Assembly (NCBI GenBank): GCA_038731605.1
Contig: JAVYQP010000006.1
Span: forward strand, 17,457-81,456
Direction of reading: 5' to 3'
Length of the DNA stretch: 64,000 nt
Origin: WYZ-LMO2 sp038731605
Lineage (GTDB): Archaea > Halobacteriota > Archaeoglobi > Archaeoglobales > Archaeoglobaceae
The position numbers were made by a program, and so were the translations under genes. The stretch's first letter is position 1. Every line of letters begins with the position of its first letter. A model generated the notes under the pieces. The model did not search any database. It worked only from the letters and a program-made list of their open reading frames with translations, and was not told the origin of the DNA. Below are positions 35,200 through 43,990 of the stretch, in pieces.

Positions 35200-36734
35200 C
35201 GAAATTCCCTCGACTCACCGCATCTGATAGAGACCGCATTCTCGAAATTCTTAGTAAACCATTCGGCGTTTTTCGTGTGCACCGGGATGAGATAATCCGG
35301 ATCTACTTCTTCAACAATTCTGACTACGTCCTCCCTCGAAACATGCCCGGAAGCGTGGAATCCCCTCTCGAAGCAAATCTCTCCACCTTCAACTCTGAAG
35401 CCATGTGTTGAGAAGTTGAAGAGCTTCAGCCACTCGCTCAGCCTTAGGAAATCGAGCTTCTGCTCCTCATCAAGAGCCTCGCTCGACGAGTATATGTAAG
35501 CTCCTCCGCTCGGCTTTATGTCCAAGAGGTGCTTGATGTCGTAGTAGGAAAAGCAGATGATGAAGTTCTCTTGCTCCTTCTGGATCTTTTGCGGATCCAC
35601 GTATCTTTCTCCCCATCTCTCCATCACAACCTCTGTCTCCCACTTCTCCCTTTCCGCCCTTAATTCCTTGTAGATTTTCAGATCCTTCATTCTGTCTAAG
35701 CCATCGACCCCCTCTATTGCGTAGAGCATATACGCATCCTTCGCAGTTACAACGAGCTCCCTCGAAGTCTTATTGGCTATCTCCTTGAAGATCTCGAGCC
35801 TTTCAAAGTTCCTTGGCGAAAAATCTGCGATCACTAAGCCTTTGGTTTGTCTAACTATATCCAAGCATCGATCGTATACTTCTTTCTCTGAAACTTCGCT
35901 CTCTGAGGGTTCCTTCGAAACTCTTGTGCCCTCTATTATCAGTATTGACGCATTCTTCGCATTTTTTACGAAATCCCTCGTTTTTTCCGCATTTTTACCC
36001 TGTAACCTTATATCGCCTGTGTAAGCAAGAGAAGTGTCTCCTTGCAAAATGAAGGCAGTCGCACCGTAGATAGAGTGATCAACCTCAAACGCTTTTATCT
36101 CAAAGCCCAACTCTTTCTCGTCCAAACAGCAAACTTCTCCAGCTTCGAGCTTCTTCGCATTTTTAGCTTCTTGTCCAGGCTTCTTGCAGAGAAAATCCAC
36201 GAGCTTCTCGCTTGGCTTTTCAGAGCAAATGAAATTCCTACCAGAATACGGAACCTTAGAACTGGAGTTTGTTTTTAAAACTCTGCTATCATCTTCGAGG
36301 GGAAACCTTTGCGAGTAGTAGCAGATCTCCGAGCCCAAGTGCGCTCTACCTGTGTCCCTCATCGCCTTCAGTATCGCTAAGGTCATCGGGGATGCCAATA
36401 TTGGGATTTTTTCGCTGAGAAAACCTACGCAACCACAGTGATCCAAGTGCGCATGGCTTAAAAGCACCGCAGTGACATTTAGCGAGGGAGAACTCGACAA
36501 ATCAACGTCTGAAGGAATCAAATCCTCCCTGTATATGTTCAGCCTTGGTATGAGCCCAAGGTAAAGGCTATCGTGGACCCCCCGAACCGCTCTTTCGTTT
36601 AAAAACTCCTCGAAATACGTCTTCTGCCTCGAGAAGTTCATCCCGAAGTCTAGAAAAACGCCCCCTTTTCCCCATTCAACGTAAATCTTGTTCCCTCCTA
36701 TGGTTTCTGCACCATCGAAGATCGTTACCTTCAT
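35196..36734 (-). CDS. metallo-beta-lactamase / beta-CASP nuclease-like protein
   Basis: 512 residues. LLSHAHLDHCG supplies the HxHxDH zinc motif near residue 93. YTGDIR and IIEGTR follow, then a beta-CASP insertion (about residues 280-420, ADFSPRNFERLEIF), and the C-terminal FHASGHVSREDVVR and PVHTKNAEWF motifs. This is the layout of RNase J and related RNA-processing enzymes. It differs from housekeeping RNase J by its setting between an RmuC-like and a CARF-like gene. It overlaps both neighbours by 4 bases. Confidence 0.8.
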   Translation of the reverse strand: MKVTIFDGAETIGGNKIYVEWGKGGVFLDFGMNFSRQKTYFEEFLNERAVRGVHDSLYLGLIPRLNIYREDLIPSDVDLSSSPSLNVTAVLLSHAHLDHCGCVGFLSEKIPILASPMTLAILKAMRDTGRAHLGSEICYYSQRFPLEDDSRVLKTNSSSKVPYSGRNFICSEKPSEKLVDFLCKKPGQEAKNAKKLEAGEVCCLDEKELGFEIKAFEVDHSIYGATAFILQGDTSLAYTGDIRLQGKNAEKTRDFVKNAKNASILIIEGTRVSKEPSESEVSEKEVYDRCLDIVRQTKGLVIADFSPRNFERLEIFKEIANKTSRELVVTAKDAYMLYAIEGVDGLDRMKDLKIYKELRAEREKWETEVVMERWGERYVDPQKIQKEQENFIICFSYYDIKHLLDIKPSGGAYIYSSSEALDEEQKLDFLRLSEWLKLFNFSTHGFRVEGGEICFERGFHASGHVSREDVVRIVEEVDPDYLIPVHTKNAEWFTKNFENAVSIRCGESREFR

Positions 36735-37726
36735 TTCGCTCCCTCCAGATCCCTTAAACTCGAATAAAAAGCTTTAAGGCTGTTAAAAGCTTGCTGAACC
36801 TTTGGAACGTTGTTGCTGGCGTTGTTTATGTGCCTGATCAGTGTATCCAGTTTTTCTTCCAGTCCTCCAAGGTAGTGTCCGAGTTCGTCTATCTTCTTCC
36901 GAATCTCTTCTGCGCTCTTTGATATCTCCTCGGCTCTAATCTTCGCAGAGATCAGACTGAGAAATGCGGGGAGAATAGATGGAGACGTGAGTATTACTCC
37001 CTCTTTTGACGCTTCAACAGCTATTTCAGGCGACTCCGAGACTATTTTGTAGTAAATCGCATCCGAAGGAATGAACATGAAGGTGAAATCCATCGTGTTG
37101 TCTTTTCCGACGTATTTCGACTTTATGGCTTCGATATGCTTTCTAACATCGCTGAGAAACATGTTCCAGAACTTCTCCTTCTCTTCAGCCCTCTCTGACT
37201 CGCAGAACTTCTTAAAGTTTTCAAGCGGAAACTTTGAATCGATACAGAGGAATCTGTTCTCCTCGACAAGAACGCATGCATCTGGAACTCCGTTGCCTAT
37301 ATTTTCTCGAAACCTAAGTCTTTGCGGTGGAAAAATGTCTTTGAGCAGATTTTCCAGCTGTAGTTCTCCAAACTTCGCCCTCGAGCTCTTAACTTCAAAC
37401 ATCGACTTCAGATCGGAAGTTATGCTTTTCAGATCCTTAGAGGCTTCTTTCAGCTTTCCCAAGTCTTCTTGAATTCCCAGCTCCTTTAAAGAAGTTGCAA
37501 AAGCTCCTTTAATGATTTCAGTATTTCTTGAAAGGCTCGAAGCAAAGAGATTCTCAAAAATACCCGTAGAGCTCTGAATCGTTCTCATAATGGAGTTTTC
37601 AACCATCTGCTGTAGATTCGTTTCTAAAGAGTTCAGTTTCTCGCCCAACTCCTTTACTCTACTTCTGTAGTTGAAGAGAAGTAGTAAAACGAGGATCAAA
37701 AACAGAGCTAAGATATACTCTATCAC
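36731..37726 (-). CDS. RmuC-family protein
   Basis: 331 residues. Residues 3-22 form a membrane anchor, followed by a coiled coil to about residue 110. The RmuC core contains GELQLENLLKDIFP, PDACV, CIDSKFPLENF and FMFIPSDAIYY. RmuC proteins have a PD-(D/E)xK-like nuclease fold (here D and D-S-K) and are linked to limiting DNA rearrangement; some members occur in defence loci. It overlaps both neighbours by 4 bases, so stoichiometric co-expression is likely. Confidence 0.82.
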   Translation of the reverse strand: MIEYILALFLILVLLLLFNYRSRVKELGEKLNSLETNLQQMVENSIMRTIQSSTGIFENLFASSLSRNTEIIKGAFATSLKELGIQEDLGKLKEASKDLKSITSDLKSMFEVKSSRAKFGELQLENLLKDIFPPQRLRFRENIGNGVPDACVLVEENRFLCIDSKFPLENFKKFCESERAEEKEKFWNMFLSDVRKHIEAIKSKYVGKDNTMDFTFMFIPSDAIYYKIVSESPEIAVEASKEGVILTSPSILPAFLSLISAKIRAEEISKSAEEIRKKIDELGHYLGGLEEKLDTLIRHINNASNNVPKVQQAFNSLKAFYSSLRDLEGAK

Positions 37727-38415
37727 AATTTCACCTCCGCCAAGATTTTTCCGAGCTCCGTGAGATAGATTCTTACATTCCTTCCAACTTTCTCCCTCTT
37801 GATGAGTCCCATGGCTTCAAGTCTCGAAACCAAATGGCTAAGCCTCGACCTTTCGTTGAAGAACTCCCTCGAGTTCTTGTCTATCGATGGATTCAGCTTT
37901 ATCACCAACTCGTCAAGCGAGTTAAGACCGCCGTCGATTGCAGAGAGAGCCCTGAGTTGTTCTCCTATCGGAAAATCGATTGGAAGAATCGGAATCTCGA
38001 TGATCTGCTCTATTCCAATCTCTTCAAAGTTCTCATCGTATTTCGGAATCGAGGTAAAAACCCTACATTTAGCAACGCATCCTGCGATGTAACCTGCGAT
38101 CGCCAAAATGCGAAGCGATCCAGATGCGTTGATGATGACTTCTCTTCCCAACGCTTTTTCAGTCCTTATAATTTCGAGAAGTTGCACAACTGCCTTCATC
38201 AGGTTTCTCTTGTTTATCTCTGCAATCTCAACCTCAAAACTGCTTTTTAGCTCGCTTCTCAACTCCTCCGCTACCCTTCTGACTTTTTCTTCGCCAGAAA
38301 TTTCCTCTTCGCCAACAAAAAGGACTATCTTTTCCACGGGTAGCTTTAAAGCCCTTATCGACTCCAAAAGTCTTTCCTTGTGGTGCCCAACGAAGACGAG
38401 TTGGGTCACTCTCAT
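37723..38415 (-). CDS. CARF-like domain plus winged-helix transcription regulator
   Basis: 230 residues. The N-terminal Rossmann-like domain begins VTQLVFVGHHKERLL and has INASGSLRILAIAGYIAG near residue 97, matching the ligand loop of CARF/Csa3 and HFX_2341-type regulators. The C-terminal 60 residues are a MarR-like winged helix (SRLSHLVSRLEAMGLIKREK). It probably senses a nucleotide and controls its own operon, of which it is the first gene. The frame extends to 38457; the ATG at 38415 (MRVTQLVF) fits the family start better. Confidence 0.72.
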   Translation of the reverse strand: MRVTQLVFVGHHKERLLESIRALKLPVEKIVLFVGEEEISGEEKVRRVAEELRSELKSSFEVEIAEINKRNLMKAVVQLLEIIRTEKALGREVIINASGSLRILAIAGYIAGCVAKCRVFTSIPKYDENFEEIGIEQIIEIPILPIDFPIGEQLRALSAIDGGLNSLDELVIKLNPSIDKNSREFFNERSRLSHLVSRLEAMGLIKREKVGRNVRIYLTELGKILAEVKL

Positions 38416-38550
38416 CTGCCTCGAATCGTTTTCAAGACACTTAAATTTTTTGTTCAATTGAACTTTGTTTTAAATTATCTCTCGAACGTTTTGGGTGGTA
38501 TCTTCCGCTGAACGAGCCTATTTCAAGCGCTTAGTTTAATTGTAAAACTA

Positions 38551-38633
38551 TGCGGGGGGAGGGATTTGAACCCTCGAACCCCTACGGGACTGGACCCTGA
38601 ATCCAGCGCCTTTGTCCACTCGGCAACCCCCGC
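38551..38633 (-). tRNA. tRNA-Leu (CAG)
   Basis: 83 bases. The acceptor GCGGGGG pairs perfectly with CCCCCGC. The anticodon loop TTCAGGG in stem CTGGA/TCCAG gives CAG. The long variable arm is typical of tRNA-Leu. No intron and no encoded CCA. Confidence 0.94.
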
Positions 38634-38782
38634 TGTATAGCATTATCCGAGTTTGTTTATATCACTTTCCAAAGGTTTAACGAAGTTCATAAGCGAGGAC
38701 ATGAGTTATCACATAAGAAAAGGCGTTTTCATAGAATAAAACATAATTATTAAATATAATATATAGCGTTAAGATGAAAAAG

Positions 38783-38792
38783 CTTATATAGT
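38783..38792 (+). promoter_or_regulatory. TATA box of the PAS-GAF gene
   Basis: GCTTATATAG lies about 24 bases before the ATG at 38812. The 178-base spacer from tRNA-Leu is very AT-rich (TTATTAAATATAATATATAG) with no sign of another gene, so upstream control of this promoter is possible. Confidence 0.5.
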
Positions 38793-38811
38793 TGCAATTT
38801 ATTGATTTGAT

Positions 38812-40026
38812 ATGAACTTCGAAGAGCTATTTAAGGATTTTCCCATAGCGATCCTAATTCTTGGTGAAAATTTCGCTTACGAAAACAAGAAAGCGGTGGA
38901 GATAAAGCTCAAAGAAAATCTTGGTAAAGATATAATAAAACACAATAATAAAATATTTAAAATACTTGAAGAGAAGATCCGTGATTTCAACGTGGTTATA
39001 GGCATAGAATACACGGAGGAACAGAGGAGCATCGAAATACTCAGGATATACCAGAGATTCTTCAGAGAAGCCAAAGACTTCTTCTTTATACTCGATGAGC
39101 GTGGGAGATTTCTCGAAGTTAATCCGAGCTACGAAATTCTCGGCTTTAAAAGAGAGGAGATCGTTGGAAAGAATTCACGTGTGATCGCCTTTGAAGACCA
39201 GATAGACGTTCTCAGGGAAAACTTCAAGAGAGTTCTCAAGGGGGAGACTGTTAGATTCGTCTTTAAAGCCAAAACCGCAAAAGGTGAGCCGAGGTTCCTT
39301 GACGTCCTCGAATGGCCAAGGTTCTCAGATGGAGAAATCATTGGTAGCGAAGGTGTGGCGAGAGACGTTACAGATAGCAAAAAACTGGAGATCGAACTCG
39401 AGAGAACGAACAGAACCTTAAAAATCCTGAACAAGATAAACCAACAGATTTTCAGAGAAATAGACGAATATTCCCTACTCCTGAGGGTTCAGAGAATTCT
39501 GAAAGAGTTTGGCATCAAGGCATATGCTTGGCTTGTCGATTCAGGAAACCTCGTCGAAGCTGTTCCCAACGCCTCCGAGTGCCAGCTGAGCGGAAAAATG
39601 GAGTTCAAGTTCGAAAAATGCACGTGCCCCAAGGCGAGCGATAAATCCCTTGTGATCCCCATTACATTCGAGGGTAAAATCTTGGGAATCTTAGCCTTAT
39701 GCTCGATTGGAGAATTAGCGGAGAACGAGATCCAGATTTTTTCACAGCTTAGCGAAGACCTTGGATTTGCGATAAACCACTACAAGGTGGAGAGACAAAG
39801 AAGAATACTTTCCCACCTATTGACCGAAAACCTCCGCCAGTTCGAAGCCCTTGCGGACAAACTCAGAAACCCGCTTGCAATCGCCATGGGGTATGCTGAA
39901 ATAAGGGGCGAGGTTGGTTGTGACAAAGCGATTGAAGAGATTGAAAAACAGCTGAGAAGGATCTTAGAAACGGTTGAAGAGCTCAGGTTCCAAGAGACTC
40001 TGAGCTATCTCCTGACGAAAAAATGA
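38812..40026 (+). CDS. PAS-GAF sensor with a degenerate, truncated histidine-kinase core
   Basis: 404 residues. A short N-terminal sensor (1-60) is followed by a PAS domain (about 82-195, FFILDERGRFLEVNP...), a GAF domain (about 210-325), and a dimerisation helix pair (330-395) with ALADKLRNPLAIAMGY. In related archaeal kinases the residue before LRNPL is the phosphorylated His; here it is Lys-350. The ATPase domain is missing and the gene ends normally. It cannot be a standard kinase, and may act as a scaffold or signal through its neighbour. Its stop overlaps the next gene by 4 bases. Confidence 0.75.
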   Translation: MNFEELFKDFPIAILILGENFAYENKKAVEIKLKENLGKDIIKHNNKIFKILEEKIRDFNVVIGIEYTEEQRSIEILRIYQRFFREAKDFFFILDERGRFLEVNPSYEILGFKREEIVGKNSRVIAFEDQIDVLRENFKRVLKGETVRFVFKAKTAKGEPRFLDVLEWPRFSDGEIIGSEGVARDVTDSKKLEIELERTNRTLKILNKINQQIFREIDEYSLLLRVQRILKEFGIKAYAWLVDSGNLVEAVPNASECQLSGKMEFKFEKCTCPKASDKSLVIPITFEGKILGILALCSIGELAENEIQIFSQLSEDLGFAINHYKVERQRRILSHLLTENLRQFEALADKLRNPLAIAMGYAEIRGEVGCDKAIEEIEKQLRRILETVEELRFQETLSYLLTKK

Positions 40027-41054
40027 GTATGAAATACCTGATATTCCCAGAACAAGATCTCGAAAAACTGCTGAATGAGCTGAAAGGAGTTCTTAAGCCT
40101 ACTTTTAGGAGATCCAAAAACGTGGAGATCCTCGCCGAAGGGGATGGTGTGCTCTTGGGGAAGTATAGATCCATTCTCTTTCTAATCTCAAATTTCGAGA
40201 CTCTACTGATCCCGATTGCGAAGTTCGAGATTGCGTTAAAGACGGTTGAAAAAGGTGAGAACTTTGCCTACGGGAAATACAGAATCGAAGAAGTGATCGA
40301 GATCGAAACGGAGTTCGATAAAGAGCTTTTTTACGATCTTTTGCCAGCCCTGTTTTCAGAGATTGCGATTGCAAGGGCTACCCTTAGAGATTGCTTCCTC
40401 ACCCAAAGCCACATCGCAGAGAAAATGTCGAAGGTGAGGGATCTGATTAAAAAAGAAGCTAAAAACCTCGAAAGCTATGCCATAGAGCTCGCAAGAGAGA
40501 GGGACTCCTTTTTTATTGTCTATTCGAACTTCGTTGCCAAGGTGGATGAAGCAGAGACGTCGATCGCAAGCGCAAGGTTCTTTGTCGAGAGACTCGGTGG
40601 TTTCATCAAGGAGGAGGTTGCCAGACTCGAGAACTCCGCAAAAGTTGCTAAGAAATTCGCCGAAGAGTGTGAAAGAGTTCTGAGGGAGATCGAGAACAGG
40701 TTCAACATGATCTACTTGCAAATAGAGATGGAACGAAGGAAGGAGGAGTTCGAAATTGGGAAGAAGACTTCGGCGATCACAGCTGCAGCGGTTGTGATCG
40801 AGTTCGTCGCAGTCGCTTATTACTCGCTGAAAATTTGGGAAAGCTATCTCCCGATCGAAAAGTTGCCCAGGATCTTGTCCTTTTCCCTGCTGATGTCGTT
40901 CACACTTTCCGTAGTATTTCTCACAGAGGCTATTGGTAGCTACTTGAAGGAGAAAAGGATCAAAAAATTGTTTTTGAGCTCGGCAATTTTAGCCTCTATG
41001 CTCGCACTGATGATCATCCTTCCCCTTTACTACCAAGCAGTAGCAGAACTTTGA
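40023..41054 (+). CDS. membrane protein with coiled coil and C-terminal transmembrane bundle
   Basis: 343 residues, family not recognised. The N-terminal half is a mixed soluble domain. Residues 140-240 are charged and heptad-like (coiled coil). From about 250 to the end come three hydrophobic segments. The layout recalls membrane sensors with a helical signalling stalk in reverse order. It overlaps the PAS-GAF gene by 4 bases, so the two probably form a two-part signalling unit. Its end overlaps the mini-rubrerythrin gene tail to tail by 41 bases. Confidence 0.7.
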   Translation: MSMKYLIFPEQDLEKLLNELKGVLKPTFRRSKNVEILAEGDGVLLGKYRSILFLISNFETLLIPIAKFEIALKTVEKGENFAYGKYRIEEVIEIETEFDKELFYDLLPALFSEIAIARATLRDCFLTQSHIAEKMSKVRDLIKKEAKNLESYAIELARERDSFFIVYSNFVAKVDEAETSIASARFFVERLGGFIKEEVARLENSAKVAKKFAEECERVLREIENRFNMIYLQIEMERRKEEFEIGKKTSAITAAAVVIEFVAVAYYSLKIWESYLPIEKLPRILSFSLLMSFTLSVVFLTEAIGSYLKEKRIKKLFLSSAILASMLALMIILPLYYQAVAEL

Positions 41055-41214
41055 GTCTATCGTTTATTATTCGAATGTGCTCCCTTTCCTGCGCTATTAG
41101 GTATTCGAGAACGTCCGCAGTCTCAGCTGTCGCTTTTTCTCTCATTTCGCTGTATACCCTTATCGCCTCCTTTTCGAGCTCTAACGCCTTTCTCAAAATC
41201 TCTTCGGGTGTCAT
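41014..41214 (-). CDS. mini-rubrerythrin (single helix-pair, ferritin-like)
   Basis: 66 residues, two helices. EKEAIRVYSEM on helix one and the EREHIRII motif on helix two are the E...E-x-x-H ligands of the ferritin-like fold, so a dimer would form one four-helix di-iron site. Full rubrerythrins are longer and carry both pairs in one chain. It starts with a 4-base overlap of the flavin reductase gene. The open frame upstream to 41358 lies inside that gene and is ignored. Confidence 0.7.
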   Translation of the reverse strand: MTPEEILRKALELEKEAIRVYSEMREKATAETADVLEYLIAQEREHIRIINDRLKVLLLLGSKGEG

Positions 41215-41717
41215 TTCTCCAAGTAAACGGTCGCAGTCTTTGGAGCCTTTCCCTCTTTCACGGAGTGGTAATACTCGTATGTCATCGGCGGTGCATCGCT
41301 GATGATTTCCGCGTCCACAACTTTTCCAACGAAGATCGTGTGCGTTCCAACGTCGCACTCGTTCTCGAGTTCCGCTTCAAAAAACGCAACCGCATGGTCA
41401 AGAACGATCGGTGCTCCAGTTTTTCCGATTTTGAAGTTTACGCCTTCGAACTTGTTGAAATCTCTGCTGTTTCTAAAGCCAAATCTCCCTATGAACTGCA
41501 TAGGCGTCTCTTTTTCAAGAACACTAACGGAGAAGACTCTTGAGCTCTTAACAAACTCGTGAGTCGTGTTCTTCTTGTTGAGACAAACTGCAATCTTTGG
41601 AGGTTCAGACGTAACTTGGAACACTGTGTTCGCTATCTGTGCCGAGAACTTTCCCTCTTTGACGGAAGCAACTATGTATAAGCCGTAACTAATCTTGAAC
41701 AGCGCTTGCAGGTTCAT
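41211..41717 (-). CDS. flavin reductase-like FMN-binding protein
   Basis: 168 residues of the FMN-binding split-barrel family. IANTVFQVTSEPPKIAVCLNKKN, then SRVFSVSVL and HTIFVGKVVDAE, match flavoredoxin/flavin reductases. It could supply electrons to release iron from the ferritin encoded upstream, or serve oxygen defence. The ATG at 41717 overlaps the end of the ferritin gene by 29 bases. Longer upstream starts are inside ferritin. Confidence 0.85.
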   Translation of the reverse strand: MNLQALFKISYGLYIVASVKEGKFSAQIANTVFQVTSEPPKIAVCLNKKNTTHEFVKSSRVFSVSVLEKETPMQFIGRFGFRNSRDFNKFEGVNFKIGKTGAPIVLDHAVAFFEAELENECDVGTHTIFVGKVVDAEIISDAPPMTYEYYHSVKEGKAPKTATVYLEK

Positions 41718-42219
41718 CTTCAACACCAAATTTTCGCTGACCAAGCTCCGCATCGAGGAAGAGCAAAGCCCTTGTGTCGTTTCCAGCGAGCTTAAGCTTT
41801 GCGACGATCTCGCCAAAGCTCCGCTCCTCCTCTACTTGCTCATTCACGAACCACTGGAGCATGTTAAAAGTCGCATGATCCTTTTCCTCAATCGATAAGT
41901 TAACGAGATCCGAAATTCGCTTAGTAACAGATTTCTCGTGCTCCAAGGCAAATTCAAAGGCTTCAAGTGGTGACTTCCACTCTTTCGGGGGTGCTTCAAT
42001 CTCGTAGAGCTCAACTCTACCCCCACGATTTGCTATGTAGTCGAAGAACTTCATCGCATGCATCAGCTCCTCCTGCCACTGCACCTTCATCCAGTTTGCA
42101 AACCCCTTCAAACCCAAAGACTCGAAGTAGGCTGACATCGAAAGATAGAGATACGCAGAATATATCTCACGGTTCAGTTGAACGTTCAAAGCCCCCACAA
42201 CCTTCTCGCTGAGCGACAT
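41689..42219 (-). CDS. ftn: ferritin
   Basis: 176 residues. The four-helix ferritin has Glu in NREIYSAYLYL, EELMHAMKFFDYI (Glu and His of the ferroxidase site), and the second-half EEKDHATFNMLQWFVNEQVEEE ligands. It stores iron as a multimeric shell. It is the first gene of a ferritin / flavin reductase / mini-rubrerythrin operon. The start ATG 42219 follows a TTTATAAATTTT-type box on this strand. A start at 42276 is open but lies over that promoter. Confidence 0.94.
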   Translation of the reverse strand: MSLSEKVVGALNVQLNREIYSAYLYLSMSAYFESLGLKGFANWMKVQWQEELMHAMKFFDYIANRGGRVELYEIEAPPKEWKSPLEAFEFALEHEKSVTKRISDLVNLSIEEKDHATFNMLQWFVNEQVEEERSFGEIVAKLKLAGNDTRALLFLDAELGQRKFGVEDEPASAVQD

Positions 42220-42378
42220 GCGACCACCATTTAATTTTCTACCACGAAAATTTATAAATCTTTCTGGGCTTTTCACAACCCCTCTCTAACCGATTTACTC
42301 TCGAGCCAAGTTAGCCTATACGCCAATAAAGGGTTCCAAGGTTGAAAGGGTTATATATAAAAGGGCTTAGAAACACTG

Positions 42379-42774
42379 ATGAAAAGCAAGGGCTCGAGGT
42401 TCGAAAGAGAGCTCATCGCCGAGCTATGGAAAAATGGATTTGCAGCGGTGAGGGTTGCGGGTAGCGGAGTCTCGACGTTTCCTTGCCCTGATATCGTTGC
42501 GGGGAACGGTAAGAAATTCTTTGCCTTCGAAGTAAAGATGAGGAGCTCGTTGCCCCTTTACGTCTCTTCTGAAGAGATAGAGAAGCTGAGAAAGTTCTCA
42601 GAAGCGTTCGGAGCGAAGTGCTTCGTAGCCTTGAAGCTCCCACGGAAAAAGTGGAGATTCTTTGCCATCGAAGATATGAAAGAGACTGCGAAGGGCTTCA
42701 GCGTCGACGAAGAGGTCTATGAGATTGGGAAGGACATCTTAGACCTCAGGGGATTGGCGCAGAAGAGGTTATAG
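42379..42774 (+). CDS. hjc: Holliday junction resolvase Hjc
   Basis: 131 residues. The N-terminal GSRFERELIAEL Glu and the PDIVAGNGKKFFAFEVK motif (PD...E-x-K) form the archaeal Hjc nuclease site. It cuts four-way DNA junctions during recombination. A GGTTATATATAAAAGG box precedes the ATG. Its last bases overlap the convergent SpoIIM-like gene. Confidence 0.92.
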   Translation: MKSKGSRFERELIAELWKNGFAAVRVAGSGVSTFPCPDIVAGNGKKFFAFEVKMRSSLPLYVSSEEIEKLRKFSEAFGAKCFVALKLPRKKWRFFAIEDMKETAKGFSVDEEVYEIGKDILDLRGLAQKRL

Positions 42775-43302
42775 CCTAAAGGAGATCAGAATGGTTTCTA
42801 TGAAGGCTGCAACGAGCAACATTGGGAGAACAAAGCGAGCAAAGTTAAAAATCGCTTTTGAGAAGTGTTTTTTAATGTTCTTTCTGTCTCTCACGAACTC
42901 AACCCCAAGCCAAAAGCCGTAGCTACACGCAAGGATCACCGCTGGGATTTCGAGGATCCCGTGAGGGAGAAGGAGCAAGATAAAGGTAACGATCCCAATC
43001 TCAGAGCCTACGAACTTCGCAAAGAAGCCTATGATGAGACCGTTGAGGAAGATAAAGAGAATTGGGACTACGCCAAAGAAAACGCCGAGAAGCATGGCTA
43101 TGAAGGACTTTATCGAGTTGTTGAGGAAAATCAGAAGGAAGATCTCGAACGGTGACATCTCGTAGGAGAAGCTTCGGAGAAATTCTCTCAGACTTTCAAT
43201 CTCCTTCTCCACAGCTCCCGGATAAGTTTCTGCGAGAAGATATCCTAAGTAGCACGAGCCAAAGAAGATCAGCGTGAGCGCTAAGAATGCGATTTTTATC
43301 AC
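42769..43302 (-). CDS. SpoIIM/DUF95-family membrane protein
   Basis: 177 residues with four to five hydrophobic segments. The NNSIKSFIAMLLGVFFG and LLLPHGILEIPAVILA segments are the core of the stage II sporulation protein M family (DUF95). In archaea the role is unknown; a link to membrane-associated transport or cell-envelope functions is suspected. It diverges from the CcmC-like gene and overlaps hjc by 6 bases tail to tail. Confidence 0.82.
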   Translation of the reverse strand: MIKIAFLALTLIFFGSCYLGYLLAETYPGAVEKEIESLREFLRSFSYEMSPFEIFLLIFLNNSIKSFIAMLLGVFFGVVPILFIFLNGLIIGFFAKFVGSEIGIVTFILLLLPHGILEIPAVILACSYGFWLGVEFVRDRKNIKKHFSKAIFNFARFVLPMLLVAAFIETILISFRL

Positions 43303-43359
43303 GAAAACAATAGACGTCGGAAGTTTAAAAAACTTTTTAATCCAACCACGACTCGTTTC

Positions 43360-43968
43360 ATGATCGAAAGGGTTCTGTTAGCCCTCGGAACAATTGCGCT
43401 CATCTTCGGTGGATACAACGCAGTGACTCTACCTGCAAAGATAGAAAGCTACAGAATCGTTTTCATCCACGTCCCGTCTGCGATAACCTCGTATTTAGCC
43501 TTCACAGTCTCTTTCCTATGTTCCCTCCTCTACCTGCGGAGCAAAGATCCGTTCAAAGACTTTGTTGCAAACACTTCCGCAAAAATTGGGCTCATACTTG
43601 CGGTAATTGCGTTCGTTACGGGTGCGATTTGGGCTAAGTCAACCTGGGGAACCTATTTTACCTGGTATGAGATAAGGGAAGTTCTCGTTCTGCTTTTGAT
43701 CTTCGTTTATGCGATCTACTTTTCCATTCGTAACATCGTGGAAGGCGAGAAGGAAAGATTTTCAGCCATATACTTGATCATAGCCTATGTAACAGTTCCT
43801 TTCAGCTACATCGCAGGCTTTTTCTCTCCCCTACACCCAAGACCCTTTGAAGCAGAGTTCTCTTTCGAGTGGAGACTCAACCTCTTCCTAATGATCTTTG
43901 CGTTCTTTGCGATCTACGCATCCTACATGCTTTGGATTGCAAAAGCTAAGAAACCAAAAAGCTCATAA
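43360..43968 (+). CDS. ccmC: cytochrome c biogenesis protein, CcmC/CcsA-like
   Basis: 202 residues with six transmembrane segments. WAKSTWGTYFTWYEIREV is the tryptophan-rich heme-handling motif, and histidines in IHVPSA and FSPLHPRP flank it as in CcmC. It carries heme to the outside for attachment to cytochrome c. No other ccm genes are near, so partners are elsewhere. A TTTAAAAAACTTTTTAAT region supplies the promoter. Confidence 0.85.
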   Translation: MIERVLLALGTIALIFGGYNAVTLPAKIESYRIVFIHVPSAITSYLAFTVSFLCSLLYLRSKDPFKDFVANTSAKIGLILAVIAFVTGAIWAKSTWGTYFTWYEIREVLVLLLIFVYAIYFSIRNIVEGEKERFSAIYLIIAYVTVPFSYIAGFFSPLHPRPFEAEFSFEWRLNLFLMIFAFFAIYASYMLWIAKAKKPKSS

Positions 43969-43990
43969 AACTTTGAAACCAAAGGGTTCG

